A stretch of 64,000 bases of DNA. It comes from Paenibacillus contaminans. Its GTDB lineage: Bacteria; Bacillota; Bacilli; Paenibacillales; NBRC-103111. Below are positions 8,901 to 17,123 of the stretch, piece after piece. A model generated the notes under the pieces. The model saw only the letters and a program-made list of their open reading frames with translations. It was not told the origin of the DNA and ran no database searches. A program made the position numbers and the translations under genes. Location: the NCBI RefSeq assembly GCF_003285015.1, contig NZ_QMFB01000011.1, positions 1 to 64,000 of the forward strand, given 5' to 3'. How positions within the stretch are numbered: position 1 is the stretch's first letter; each line of letters opens with the position of its first letter.

Positions 8901-9795
8901 CATTCCCGAAAATAGGAGAATCCGTGCCGGCTGTGCCGGAAAATTCGTTATACGAGCCCGAAATATAGCTTTGATTCGTGAATACGTCGTATTGCGCGTT
9001 TTTCGTGCCGGCAGGGGAGATCGCATCGAAAACGCCGCGGAGCGCATTTTTGTAGGCTTCTCCTCCATCCGCGTCGGTCAGCGCGGCGATTCCATCCAAC
9101 GAAGAGATGATTGGCGCAGCGCTGCCGCCATTTTTATGGTCCTTGTTGTAAATAAACAAGAACGGGCTGCCGACGACCGGTACGGTTTCGGTTTTTGAAG
9201 TCTGTCCGTTATTCCCGGTTATTTCGGGATAAGTAACGCTGATTTTAGGCGCATTGCCCGGCAGTTGATCGGCCAGATTGGTCAAATACCGCCATGCCAG
9301 ATCCGCATACCGGACGGAAAAATCCGTTCTGGCTCCTTCGCCGGTAAGGTCGCTCCCGGTGGAGGCGTTAACGGCCGTGACGGCAGGCTTCGAATCTTGC
9401 TTCGTGATGTCGATCCAACCGTCCGGACCGTCCAATTTGGGGTCGAAGTTACGGATGGACGTCACGCCGTATTCCTTGGCCACATCGTTAATGTAGCCGA
9501 TGGCCTTTTGCGTTTCGGGCTGCCACGAGCCGCCGAACAAAATGATATGAGTGCCCGCTTCTTTACGCAGCAGATAATCCAATTCATGATAGGTCAACGT
9601 ATCGAAAACATGCTCCTTGCCGGCAAGCGCTGGGTACCTGGCGCTAAAATAGTCCGGCTTGCTATAACTTGCGCCGGCTGCCGGCGCCGGATCGGCTGAG
9701 GCAGCGCTCGCCCCGGTTGCCCCAAAGACGGGCAGCGCAAGAGCGGCGGCCAGCAGCAAGGTGCCCAACCGGCGGGCTTTACTCGTTTTCCGCAT
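5938..9795 (-). CDS. SLH-anchored surface protein with two thioredoxin-like domains
   Basis: 1285 residues. Signal peptide ~1-32; the ATG at 9795 has an AAAGGTGG site. Two related thioredoxin-like domains follow: the first (~50-220) has SWQP where the active site should be (90-93), the second (~295-470) has CAWC (329-332). Each has a matching IAKEYGVT or VAKEYGVT helix and a proline before the next strand (GSPFLFIYNKD, APYVFVYDK). Residues ~500-860 hold about five ~85-residue repeats with a VRYA motif, as in other S-layer-type proteins. A Gly-rich linker leads to a ~200-residue domain and three SLH motifs (~1104-1158, ~1165-1215, ~1232-1285) that bind pyruvylated wall polymer. It lies between two Cys-tailed proteins. 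A surface thiol-redox role is inferred; SLH anchoring is well supported. Confidence 0.88.
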   Translation of the reverse strand: MRKTSKARRLGTLLLAAALALPVFGATGASAASADPAPAAGASYSKPDYFSARYPALAGKEHVFDTLTYHELDYLLRKEAGTHIILFGGSWQPETQKAIGYINDVAKEYGVTSIRNFDPKLDGPDGWIDITKQDSKPAVTAVNASTGSDLTGEGARTDFSVRYADLAWRYLTNLADQLPGNAPKISVTYPEITGNNGQTSKTETVPVVGSPFLFIYNKDHKNGGSAAPIISSLDGIAALTDADGGEAYKNALRGVFDAISPAGTKNAQYDVFTNQSYISGSYNEFSGTAGTDSPIFGNEDLPIVINSVTTDELKYLLETDNTIPVIIGCAWCGNTQAGIKYVNRIAKEYGVTTVYNWDAKLDGGLDSTPGRTYKAVVSGYGDFLHTRVSNKQISPVYVNLVKQYLPNLSEHVQYFPDASGKHNNDIVYGYKNAEGALAVGRASRLQAPYVFVYDKRSESAPILGHVELMYSWSNTKNPEHANTLTYINGLRTLYSRIEWKPAGLSGAAPTTAGGSDGKILGIAKKALEYRAKNEATYTAVPGAGNEITGLTPGVYEVRYAAKNGVDTAATLRQSAYAPGPAVEVVVPEYQAAPSGLLGLAPEEANGNGKIVLVENDELKPLPSGLEYKLEEANESAYAPVQGDALSLEPDRFYEIRYAAKTAEGIYYGPSAAQTVYVPGYKQLAPPSALEAVHPSSLANDDGQITGLTAGAEYKVEYRLEYKKGADEAVQYAIVPDEAIAAGKLTGLSPDVYSVRYAVYEDNSPSRAVSLVIKANVAAPQGLAGVAPTGSTQNNGKITGTSTALEYRANGQTVYQPAAGQEIAGLLTGDYFVRFKETATTLPSADTKVTVPAYTAPSTGGNNGGGDGSGNGGGSGTGTGEGNGAGTGQTDGISQSGGSTVATVPAKLDAETGRAIAVITPALASGLLDKAKQAEAKGEKAVLELKVESTEQSGKIQVTVPRAAFNELVAGTKAEVKINAGFGTITFDANALKTIGASGDAGDISFILTKSELTKEGKDVLGDRPVYDLLVYAGQTGITAFGGSKIAVSLPYTLQPGEDANAVIVYHVTEEGELHLIKGRYNAAAGAVEFQTEHFSQYIIGYNKISFTDVVPAAWFAPAVTYLAAREITSGTDENHFSPNANVTRGQFIVLLLNAYGIQPDAAGAVNFADAGNTYYTGHLAAAKRLGIANGLEENKFAPDQSISRQDLFTLLYRALSVLGELPAAQAGAASVAGFADAADIAGYANEAFKALVEAGVISGNNGKLLPKDAASRAEVAQVLYNLLKD

Positions 9796-9845
9796 TTATA
9801 TTCCACCTTTACCGATTATATTAGTTGGTTTTAAAAGGAAGGACA

Positions 9846-9878
9846 GCACCGCATCCGACTTGCAGCAGGATGCGGTGC
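9846..9878 (-). terminator. Hairpin upstream of the SLH/thioredoxin-like gene
   Basis: Perfect 11-bp stem GCACCGCATCC / GGATGCGGTGC, followed on the minus strand by TGTCCTTCCTTTT. It is about 50 bases before the start at 9795, so it could be a terminator for upstream transcripts or a leader element. Confidence 0.55.
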
Positions 9879-9919
9879 GCTCGGTTATTCTTTACACCAC
9901 ACAAAATCCTAGTTCGGTG

Positions 9920-10042
9920 TCACACCACGCGGCGTTTTGCCGCATGACGGCAGCAGTCGGTTCGAACGCTTATTTCCGGCATAGACGAGAAAATCGCTTG
10001 GCCGAAACGGATGTAAAATATCGCCTTCCTCCACTCAAACAT
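9920..10042 (-). CDS. Possible 40-residue small protein
   Basis: Reads MFEWRKAIFYIRFGQ at the start and ends RHAAKRRVV, with adjacent cysteines near residues 30-31. An AGAAGGA lies ~12 bases upstream, a little far. It follows a shorter reading frame (10066-10122) in the 430-bp space between two surface-protein genes. No family recognised. It may equally be part of a structured or repeated non-coding element; conservation of the frame in relatives would decide. Confidence 0.3.
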   Translation of the reverse strand: MFEWRKAIFYIRFGQAIFSSMPEISVRTDCCRHAAKRRVV

Positions 10043-10065
10043 CTTGTTTTGGATTCCTTCTGATT

Positions 10066-10122
10066 TTAGAGCCCTACGGGCGTGGTTGGAATCCAAAGCC
10101 AAAACTCGCCGTCAGACCACAT
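10066..10122 (-). CDS. Possible 18-residue peptide with strong ribosome site
   Basis: AAAGGAGG sits five bases before an ATG at 10122. The frame encodes MWSDGEFWLWIPTTPVGL and stops at 10066, 23 bases before the next small frame. The ribosome site is the best in the neighbourhood, so translation is plausible. It could be a leader peptide. No known family. Confidence 0.35.
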   Translation of the reverse strand: MWSDGEFWLWIPTTPVGL

Positions 10123-10160
10123 TTTACCTCCTTTTTCTACAAGTCGAGTTTCTCCTTAGA

Positions 10161-10184
10161 GTAAAGGGCAGATGAATTCTGCCC
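10161..10184 (-). terminator. Intrinsic terminator after Cys-tail gene A
   Basis: GGGCAGA / TCTGCCC stem with a short loop, followed on the minus strand by TTTACTCT; 40-65 bases past the stop at 10226. Confidence 0.6.
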
Positions 10185-10225
10185 CCTCATCGCTACAAGT
10201 CGTCGGTTGCCCGGCTGCATGCCGC

Positions 10226-11008
10226 TTAGCAAATTTCTTCTTCGGACGAGGAAGAGGAATCACCGGACGAAGAACTTCCCGAAGAGGAACTGCCCGACGA
10301 ACCGCCGGATGAAGAATTGCCGGACGATGATGTATTGCCGGCTGCAGGGCTTGGCGCGGCAGGTTGTTCAACGGCTTTCGGCGCATTGGATTGCTTGTTC
10401 GTGAACGACCCCGTCGCTTTTTTCTTTTCCTCCTGAACCGGAGCGGCCGACGGAGCTGCTGCAGCGGGAGCTTCCGACGGAGCCGGTTGGACCGCTGCAG
10501 GAGCGGAAGCGGCGTTCGTTGTCGTTTGGGACGGCTCGGATTTCGCCGTTGATTCCTGTTTCACTGACTCCGATTTCTCAGCTTTCGGCTGCTCAGCTGC
10601 AGCAGGCGCCGCAGCTTGCGCTGCCTGTGTATCGGATTTCTTCTCAGACACGGCTGCCGCTTGCTTCGCTGCGGGCGCATTGTCATTCGCTGCCTCTGCC
10701 GGAGCGGCAGCGGCCTTATTCGCATCCGCAGACGGAGATGCCTGCGAAGCTGCGTCCGCTTTGGCCGGCTCTTCCGCCGCCTTCGCTTCCGGGGCGGAAG
10801 AAGCCGTGTCCTTCGGCACCGCTGCAGGTGCAGGCGATCCTGCTGCCGGCGACGAAGACGCTGCCGGATTGGCGCCGGAATCTGCCGCCAGCGAAGCGTT
10901 TTTGCCGCTAGCGGACACAACCGCATAAGTCAATACCGAGAACGCAACGACCGAAGCTGATACCCATAGGGTAAATTTCGAAAAAGTTCTTTTGTTTGTT
11001 GTAGCCAT
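10226..11008 (-). CDS. Membrane-anchored low-complexity protein with C-terminal Cys (paralogue A)
   Basis: 260 residues; the ATG at 11008 has GAGAGGGG about 11 bases upstream. One membrane anchor (~12-35, ending VLTYAVVSAS) is followed by ~200 residues rich in Ala, Pro, Ser, Lys and Glu, then a Ser/Gly/Asp-rich stretch and the tail EEEIC, with Cys260 as the last residue and the only cysteine. It is paralogous to 4918-5805. The architecture (anchor, wall-length disordered stalk, terminal thiol) suggests that the terminal cysteine is exposed at the surface, possibly for a disulfide or cross-link with the adjacent thioredoxin-like SLH protein. That role is inference; no family match is recognised. 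Confidence 0.75.
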   Translation of the reverse strand: MATTNKRTFSKFTLWVSASVVAFSVLTYAVVSASGKNASLAADSGANPAASSSPAAGSPAPAAVPKDTASSAPEAKAAEEPAKADAASQASPSADANKAAAAPAEAANDNAPAAKQAAAVSEKKSDTQAAQAAAPAAAEQPKAEKSESVKQESTAKSEPSQTTTNAASAPAAVQPAPSEAPAAAAPSAAPVQEEKKKATGSFTNKQSNAPKAVEQPAAPSPAAGNTSSSGNSSSGGSSGSSSSGSSSSGDSSSSSEEEIC

Positions 11009-11086
11009 GGTTCATATATCCCCTCTCAATGTATATTGGAACAATTGCCGACGATGCTTACCCTCCTTGTCAAGATTGGTGCGGAT

Positions 11087-11145
11087 AAAAAAAGAGATTC
11101 GTCAGCACGCGCATCAGCGCTTGCTTCGAATCTCTGGTTGACCAG
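11087..11145 (-). promoter_or_regulatory. Leader hairpin plus terminator-like stem before Cys-tail gene A
   Basis: On the minus strand CTGGTCAACCAG (11134-11145) runs into AGAGATTC...GAATCTCT followed by TTTTTTT. The same order of elements, with GAGCA and ACTGG upstream, precedes paralogue B at 5845-5909. Here the hairpin is ~350 bases from the upstream stop, so it belongs with the downstream gene more than with the upstream one. I do not recognise a known riboswitch. Confidence 0.6.
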
Positions 11146-11268
11146 TGGATGAGTGCTCTTTTGTTATCCGATAAAGTGACTCGGAATTATTTTCCGTAAC
11201 CCTATAATAATTCGTGCCTCAACCGCTGTCAATAACCTTTCTGATATTTCACACTAGAATCGTCGGAA

Positions 11269-11495
11269 TTAATTTTCATCCAGCATTGATCGCTCTATTA
11301 AAGATCCTATCATCTCCAGACGTGTCGCCGCTTCTCCCGGGGCAAAGCGATTTCCGTCGCGGCCGTTCGCCGTCGATTCTACACCCGTCAAGCCGGCTTG
11401 GCCTTCCGTATCGTTTACCGCAGCAGAGTTTCGGGATGGCTGGACGGAGCCGCCGCCGGTTTCTCGGACAGATACCATATTGCTTCCCTTACCAT
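11269..11495 (-). pseudogene. Frameshifted C-terminal part with SLH-like segment of the giant Asp-box protein
   Basis: Immediately past the Gly-Asn repeat that ends the 11489-15544 gene, a different frame continues the same Gly-Asn pattern and then reads a linker and FAPGEAATRLEMIGSLIERS, which resembles an SLH motif, before stopping at 11269. One extra base near 11493-11497 (the C in GGTCAATGG) explains the shift. Without it the protein would gain ~75 residues. Either a real mutation, phase variation in the repeat, or a sequencing error. Confidence 0.6.
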
Positions 11496-14400
11496 TGACC
11501 ATTACCGTTGCCATTTCCGTGTCCGTTACCGTTACCGTTACCATTGCCATTACCATTGCCGTTACCATTTCCATTGCCGTTACCGCCCGGTTCTTCAACG
11601 TAAATCAAAATCGTCCGGACTGCCGCCGATCCCGGCACGAAAGCGGTAATTGCGACCGCTCCGCCGTTTGCCGGCGCAGTGAAGTTCGCGCTAAACGTTC
11701 CGTTCGCTTGACTGACGGCAATCGAATCGATCGAGCCGCCGGTTGCCGACATATTTACAGCGGCGGCAGCTACGGGCTTGTTATCGGAATCGGCAACGAT
11801 ACCCGTCAAAACGATCGACTGGCCCGTCATGACCGTATGCGGGGCCGTCAATGCGATAGTCGCGGCGGCAGGCGCCTGCGGTACAACCGAATCCGACGCG
11901 ATACATAGGCCTGCGCTAGCCAGCACCTCCGTACCCGGTACTTTGGCGACTATCGCTACCGCTCCAGGCGCGGCCGGCGCCGTAAAGCTTACGCTGAATC
12001 GGCCTTCGCCGTCCGTAATCATGCTGCCGGAGCTCAGGCTGCCGCCGCTAGCATACAGGCTCACCCCGATCCCTTCCAGCGGCTGTCCGCCTGCATCGTA
12101 AACCGTGCCGCTTACCGTCGCGCTTTCCCCTGCCTTCACCGCTGCCGGTTCGACGGCAAGCGCGATGCCGGCCGCCAGCTGGTTGGATACGGTCTCTCTC
12201 GTTATGCTGACCGTATACGTTCTGTCGACCGGCAAGCCGGTTGACGTATCAATCACGGATACCTTGATTTCGAGTCGATTCTCGCCCACGCTTAGCGGTA
12301 TAATGCCGCTAGTCTGCCCCGGCGAAACCGGTTCCGGATCGCCGCCGTATGTGCCGACCGTCACGGTCGCGCCCGCAGCCGCTGCAAGCGGAGCCGCCTT
12401 GACGCTTCGCACATTGTACGGCACCTTTAACGCATACGTATTTCTGTCGGATTCAAACGTTTCGTCCCATATCCCGCCGGGCAAGCTTTGCCCGTTTCCG
12501 TCGGTCAAGGCAAGTCCGCTCAGCTCATCGTTTACGATCCCCGCCGTCGGGAATGAAAGAGAAGCGTCGCGTACGATAAAGTCGTCGATAAATAAATCCG
12601 CTGTTGCTCCCGTCTGAGATTCCAGCAGGAAATGGGTGACCGTTTTGGCTTCGCTCGCACCCAGCATAGATCCGATTTGCCCTTTATATTCGCCGTTAAT
12701 ATACATATCCATCGATTTGGCATTCACGTCGAACCGGAGCCGGATATCGTTCCAGCTATTCAGATTCAGCTTGGCCGGCACCGGAAGCTCTGCAAATTTA
12801 TCCGGAAACTCCTGCGTAGAAACGAACATGGATTCCTGCTGATTGGTGTTTGTGAACGTAAAACTTGCATTCGGAAATAAAGCGCGGACCTTTACATAAC
12901 GCGCCTTGACGTTCAAGCCTCCTATGTTGATCTGAACATTCGTTTTGCTGAAGGTCCAGCCGTTTACTTTCGTCCAATTTTCGTTGTCGCCGCTGACGTA
13001 CACTTCCAGGGTATTCGCTTCGATCCGGTTCGTATTGTTGGTCGTACCGTAGAACGTAATGCCCGTTACGGTCTCTTCGGCCCCCAAATCGGCTCCGGTG
13101 CTTCTATTCGGATAATCGATCGCTATGCCCAGCATGCTCTCGAAAGTGCCCAGCTTTCCGGTGAGCGGATTCGTATCGTTATTCAAATAACCGATCCGCT
13201 GCCTCGAAGTGAAAACGGATTGCTTCTTCACCGTTCCGTCCGGCTCCACCAGCAACGTGAATGCGCTCCCTAACGCGCCATGGCTGTGGGAGAACGCTTC
13301 CTGGAGGCTGATAAACTGTCTGCCGCTCAGCGTTTGCGGGTAGATCGAGAACGAAACCTCCCCTTTCTGCATCGACGGAAACAACCGTGATGCGGATAAT
13401 GCGTTCTGGACATTGTGCAATTGAAGCGAGCCGCCGCCGCTCTTTTTGACATCCCGGTTTATGCCGGCAAAGCGGCTCTCGGTCGGGCTGACGTTTAGTA
13501 CCCAGTAGCTGCTCGCCAGATCCGGATTTTCAAAATTATCGAAAACACCGTGACTCCGGTATAAGTAACGCTCGAAGTCTTCGATCAAAAGCGTGTAGAC
13601 CCCGTTAAGGCTCAGTCCCCACCAATCAAGCATGTACTCGTCGCGGCCGTCGATTCTTACGATATCGGGCTGGGTGACCAAACCTACTTTTTGCCCCGTT
13701 GACAAGCGCGTACGTTCAAGCAAATTCCTGTAACCTTTCCAGCTCTCCGTTTCGTTCGGGGAATACGCCAAAATGAAAGGATTCCGTGCATAAGCGGTCG
13801 TTCCGAACGTATTATGACCCGACCACGCCAGCAAAATATCGTTATTCGTATGCCGAGTGCTTACGGGAAGCGTATTGGTAGAGTATATTTCGCTCGTCTC
13901 GACCGGACTCCATGTGATCCCGTTATCGTTCGACGTGCTGACCCCTAACCGGTACACTCCCGCCTTCTGATAGCGGAAATACATTTTGAGCGTGCCGTCG
14001 TCAAGCTGGATAATCGTTTGCTCCGTGATGCCCCCTTCGACCGTCCCTCCGTCATCGCGTAATTCGGCCGGGCTTCTCGTCCAGGTGACCCCGTTATCGC
14101 TCGACAGCATCAGACTTGTGGCGAAGCTCCCTCCGTTGCCGATCGCGAAGTGAAACGGCAGCGCTAAGGTGCCGTTATGCAGTTTAAGCGGAACGGTGTA
14201 GGTCAACATGTAGTTGATCGGATATCCGTCACTGTCATTTCCCGGATTCAGCTTTACAGGAGAACCGAAGATCGGGCGTCCGCCGGCGTCGAAGCCGGTC
14301 GAGCTCATGACGTACAAGTCGAGGCGCGTTTTGGTAATGTCATGAATGGCGCCGGGCGTAAACCCGAAATTCTCGTAGAAAAACATCATCACCTTTCCCG

Positions 14401-15544
14401 TGTCGGGATCGACGTAGAAGGAGGAAGGCTCTTCCCAGCCGTCTTTTTCCGGTGCAGGATGAGTCACTTTAACCAACTGCTCGGGAGCGCTCCAGGTACG
14501 CCCGTTATCGTGCGAATAGCTCACGTTAATCCCGCTCGCCGTAAGCATTAACACGCCGTTCGGCAGCCTCGCCATTCGCGGATTATGCTGGAAGCTTCCT
14601 GCGACGGTATGCTCGATCAGCGTCCGGTTGCCGTATTCCACCCGGAACGTTTCCGGACTCGCGCCCCTGAACCGGGCGTCCGGGTTGCCGAAATACATAT
14701 GAATAATAACGCTTGAAGAAGGAGCGAGCTCCGGAACGCGTACATAAAACCCGTTTTCGTCCATATAAAAATGAAGCTCCTTGCCGTCCCCGTCCGCAAA
14801 ACGGACATCGCGGTAATCGCTCTGCAGCTTGCCTTCGGCGATCAGGCCGTCCGCGTTCACTTCAGCCTTCGTCAGATAAAAAGCCCTGTCGTACAACATC
14901 GCATCGTTAGGGCTGGATGCCATGACGGTTTTGCTGTACAGCCAATCGCGATCCCCGCTCGCCGTCCAGCGGCCCGCCGGCTGGTTATACACCTTGATCA
15001 TGTTCTGCAAATCGGCATAAACGAAGGAAGACGGAGCGCCGTTATCGTCGTAATGGTTATGAATTTTGATATACCGGGCCGTTACCGAAAAATTATACAA
15101 GATGAGCTTATCCTCAAATTTGAGCAGATCCCAGTCTTTGATTTTCGTGTACGTCAAGTTGTTATCGCTTACATAAATCGAAATATCCGATTTCTCGATT
15201 CTCGTCGGGCCTGTCTGCTTGAAAAGTTCTATGTAATTTATGAGCTTCGGAGCAGCCAAATCGACGCCGATGCTGCGCCTTTTCTGATCGAACGAGACTT
15301 GCCCGGATGCCCCCCAATTTCCGATCGCCGAGGCGGCGGGGTTAAGATCGGGACCGGCTGCATAGCCTGCGACGGCAGAGAGCAAGCCTTGCTCCGCCGT
15401 ATTTTCCGCAGCCGCCGGCGGCGTTTCATCCGCCGCGCGGACGATGCCGGCTCCCGCCAAACCGGAGACCGCATAAAACAGCAAAGAGACGATAATGAGA
15501 ACCGACATTCGTTTGCTTCTTGCCAAAAACTTCGAAATCATCAT
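11489..15544 (-). CDS. Giant secreted Asp-box/discoidin/Ig-like protein, sialidase-like
   Basis: 1351 residues from the ATG at 15544 (AGGAGAGGAAGG just upstream). Signal peptide ~1-38; discoidin-like domain ~55-165; a ~120-residue domain resembling DUF2341 (~170-290); a BNR/sialidase-like region ~300-650 with three Asp boxes SHDNGRTW, SSDNGVTW and SNDNGITW; a lectin/discoidin-like region ~690-1010; a cadherin-like domain ~1030-1140; two invasin-type Ig-like domains ~1145-1320; then a Gly-Asn repeat and a stop. The stop appears to be caused by a frameshift that removes an SLH-like end. It is downstream of the lyase/transporter operon but behind a terminator. It probably releases or binds acidic sugars on host or matrix glycans; activity was not established. 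Confidence 0.82.
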   Translation of the reverse strand: MMISKFLARSKRMSVLIIVSLLFYAVSGLAGAGIVRAADETPPAAAENTAEQGLLSAVAGYAAGPDLNPAASAIGNWGASGQVSFDQKRRSIGVDLAAPKLINYIELFKQTGPTRIEKSDISIYVSDNNLTYTKIKDWDLLKFEDKLILYNFSVTARYIKIHNHYDDNGAPSSFVYADLQNMIKVYNQPAGRWTASGDRDWLYSKTVMASSPNDAMLYDRAFYLTKAEVNADGLIAEGKLQSDYRDVRFADGDGKELHFYMDENGFYVRVPELAPSSSVIIHMYFGNPDARFRGASPETFRVEYGNRTLIEHTVAGSFQHNPRMARLPNGVLMLTASGINVSYSHDNGRTWSAPEQLVKVTHPAPEKDGWEEPSSFYVDPDTGKVMMFFYENFGFTPGAIHDITKTRLDLYVMSSTGFDAGGRPIFGSPVKLNPGNDSDGYPINYMLTYTVPLKLHNGTLALPFHFAIGNGGSFATSLMLSSDNGVTWTRSPAELRDDGGTVEGGITEQTIIQLDDGTLKMYFRYQKAGVYRLGVSTSNDNGITWSPVETSEIYSTNTLPVSTRHTNNDILLAWSGHNTFGTTAYARNPFILAYSPNETESWKGYRNLLERTRLSTGQKVGLVTQPDIVRIDGRDEYMLDWWGLSLNGVYTLLIEDFERYLYRSHGVFDNFENPDLASSYWVLNVSPTESRFAGINRDVKKSGGGSLQLHNVQNALSASRLFPSMQKGEVSFSIYPQTLSGRQFISLQEAFSHSHGALGSAFTLLVEPDGTVKKQSVFTSRQRIGYLNNDTNPLTGKLGTFESMLGIAIDYPNRSTGADLGAEETVTGITFYGTTNNTNRIEANTLEVYVSGDNENWTKVNGWTFSKTNVQINIGGLNVKARYVKVRALFPNASFTFTNTNQQESMFVSTQEFPDKFAELPVPAKLNLNSWNDIRLRFDVNAKSMDMYINGEYKGQIGSMLGASEAKTVTHFLLESQTGATADLFIDDFIVRDASLSFPTAGIVNDELSGLALTDGNGQSLPGGIWDETFESDRNTYALKVPYNVRSVKAAPLAAAAGATVTVGTYGGDPEPVSPGQTSGIIPLSVGENRLEIKVSVIDTSTGLPVDRTYTVSITRETVSNQLAAGIALAVEPAAVKAGESATVSGTVYDAGGQPLEGIGVSLYASGGSLSSGSMITDGEGRFSVSFTAPAAPGAVAIVAKVPGTEVLASAGLCIASDSVVPQAPAAATIALTAPHTVMTGQSIVLTGIVADSDNKPVAAAAVNMSATGGSIDSIAVSQANGTFSANFTAPANGGAVAITAFVPGSAAVRTILIYVEEPGGNGNGNGNGNGNGNGNGNGNGHGNGNGNGQW

Positions 15545-15627
15545 ACAACCTTCCTCTCCTCTACCATGAAATTCGGCGTCTTTGACGCCGGTATTTGCCG
15601 CAGGTTTAGAGCACATCCCCACAGCAA

Positions 15628-15678
15628 TAAAAAACCCCCGAAAACGGCTCTATCGTCATGATGTCGCCGTCTCGGGGG
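15628..15678 (-). terminator. Intrinsic terminator of the sialic-acid-type operon
   Basis: CCCCCGAGACGGC / GCCGTTTTCGGGGG stem followed on the minus strand by TTTTTTATT, 20 bases past the binding-protein stop. Confidence 0.85.
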
Positions 15679-15698
15679 AAAATGGATTCGGTATTCGG

Positions 15699-17045
15699 TT
15701 ATTTAGACGAGCTCGCGATAATCTCGTTCGCTTTTTTCGCCCAATCGTCCAGCGCTTGCTGGGACGTTTTCTTCTTCGTCAGCGCCGCTTGAATTTCCGG
15801 GAAGAACGCGTTGCGCGTTTCCGGATATCCTGGAACCGCCAAGCCGATATCGCCGGCATACTGGAACAGTTGGATCGTCTTCGCTTGCAGCGTGCCTTCC
15901 GTGTAGTTTTTCGCCAGCGATTTACGCGTTGCAATGACGGAGGACGCCTGCGCCATTTTTTCCATATTTTCTTTGCTGTTCATGAATTTGACGAACTCTT
16001 TGGACCATTTCATCTTCGTTTCGTTCTTCGTATTCCATACCCATGTGCCGTAGCCGAACAAAACGGTATTCGACGATTTGCCGTCCTTCGACGGGAACGG
16101 AACGAGATCGATGTCAAACTTCTTGGCCGTCCCTTCGGTAAACGCCTTGTTGAGCGCAGCCACGTTGCCGATATTGCCGAACGCCATGCCCAATTTGCCT
16201 TGCGTGAACATATCGTTCATTACCGCGCTTGCCTTGAGTCCTGCGGCTCCCGGAGGAACGACGCCTTCGTCGACCATCTTCACAAGGAAATCGAGCCCTT
16301 CCGCGCCTTGCGGCGAGTTGATGACCGCTTTGCTGTTATCTTCACTCCACGTTTTGGCGCCGTAGCCCCACAGCATGGCATGATGGCCTTGGTCGCCGCC
16401 CGTATCGGCCGCATATAGTCCGTAGCCGTAAATTTGCTTAGCCGGGTCCGTTACCGCTTTGGCCGCTTTCATAAATTGCTCGGTTGTCCATGGCTCCATA
16501 TTTTTCGGAAGCAGATCGAGCGCGTTTTTCTCCTTGAAAATGTCCTTATTGATCAGTACCCCGACCGATACGATGCTGTTCGGATAAATGTATTGCTTGT
16601 TATCGACGGATACGTTCTTAAGCGTTTTCTCTTCGAAGTCCGCTTTGTCCACGATGTCGTCCAGCGAAACGAGCAGGTTTTTGCGCGCATAGGATAACGG
16701 CCAGAAAATCGAGCCTTGTTGGATATCAGGCAAAGCAGCCGTATTGGCAGCGATACTGATACGTTCGTTAATTTTGTCGTCAGGGGTTTTGACCATGTTG
16801 ATTTTGACATTCGGGTTAGCTTTCTCGAAATCGGCTTTGATTTCTTCGTACGTTTTTTGGACGTCTTCGCGGGTATCCACCCACCACGTCAATTCGACGT
16901 TCTCTTTGCTCGGACTGCTGCTGGCGCCTGCGTTCTTGCCGGTATCCGGCGATGGGCTCGTGCCGCTTTTGCTGCCGCTGGAGCAGCCGACTATCGAGGT
17001 GAACAGAAGTGCGGATGCTACGGTCGTAATGATCTGCTTTTTCAT
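15699..17045 (-). CDS. Sugar ABC transporter solute-binding lipoprotein (family 1)
   Basis: 448 residues, ATG at 17045 with GGGGAGG eight bases upstream. The N-terminus is a lipoprotein signal with lipobox SIVGC, followed by a Ser/Gly/Lys spacer. The body has the family 1 layout (VELTWWVDTREDVQKTYEEI at the start of the domain, PLSYARKNLLVSLDD, and a C-terminal ALDDWAKKANEII). It is the last gene of an operon with two CUT1 permeases and an N-acetylneuraminate-lyase-type aldolase, so its ligand is probably a sialic acid or a similar keto-acid sugar. No ATPase gene is present; a shared MsmX-type ATPase encoded elsewhere is expected. Confidence 0.9.
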   Translation of the reverse strand: MKKQIITTVASALLFTSIVGCSSGSKSGTSPSPDTGKNAGASSSPSKENVELTWWVDTREDVQKTYEEIKADFEKANPNVKINMVKTPDDKINERISIAANTAALPDIQQGSIFWPLSYARKNLLVSLDDIVDKADFEEKTLKNVSVDNKQYIYPNSIVSVGVLINKDIFKEKNALDLLPKNMEPWTTEQFMKAAKAVTDPAKQIYGYGLYAADTGGDQGHHAMLWGYGAKTWSEDNSKAVINSPQGAEGLDFLVKMVDEGVVPPGAAGLKASAVMNDMFTQGKLGMAFGNIGNVAALNKAFTEGTAKKFDIDLVPFPSKDGKSSNTVLFGYGTWVWNTKNETKMKWSKEFVKFMNSKENMEKMAQASSVIATRKSLAKNYTEGTLQAKTIQLFQYAGDIGLAVPGYPETRNAFFPEIQAALTKKKTSQQALDDWAKKANEIIASSSK

Positions 17046-17123
17046 GCTAATGACCTCCCCAGAATGAATGATCTGTCAAAATATATAAAAAACCTGTGTG
17101 GTCGAACCACCTGCGCTTGCAGC

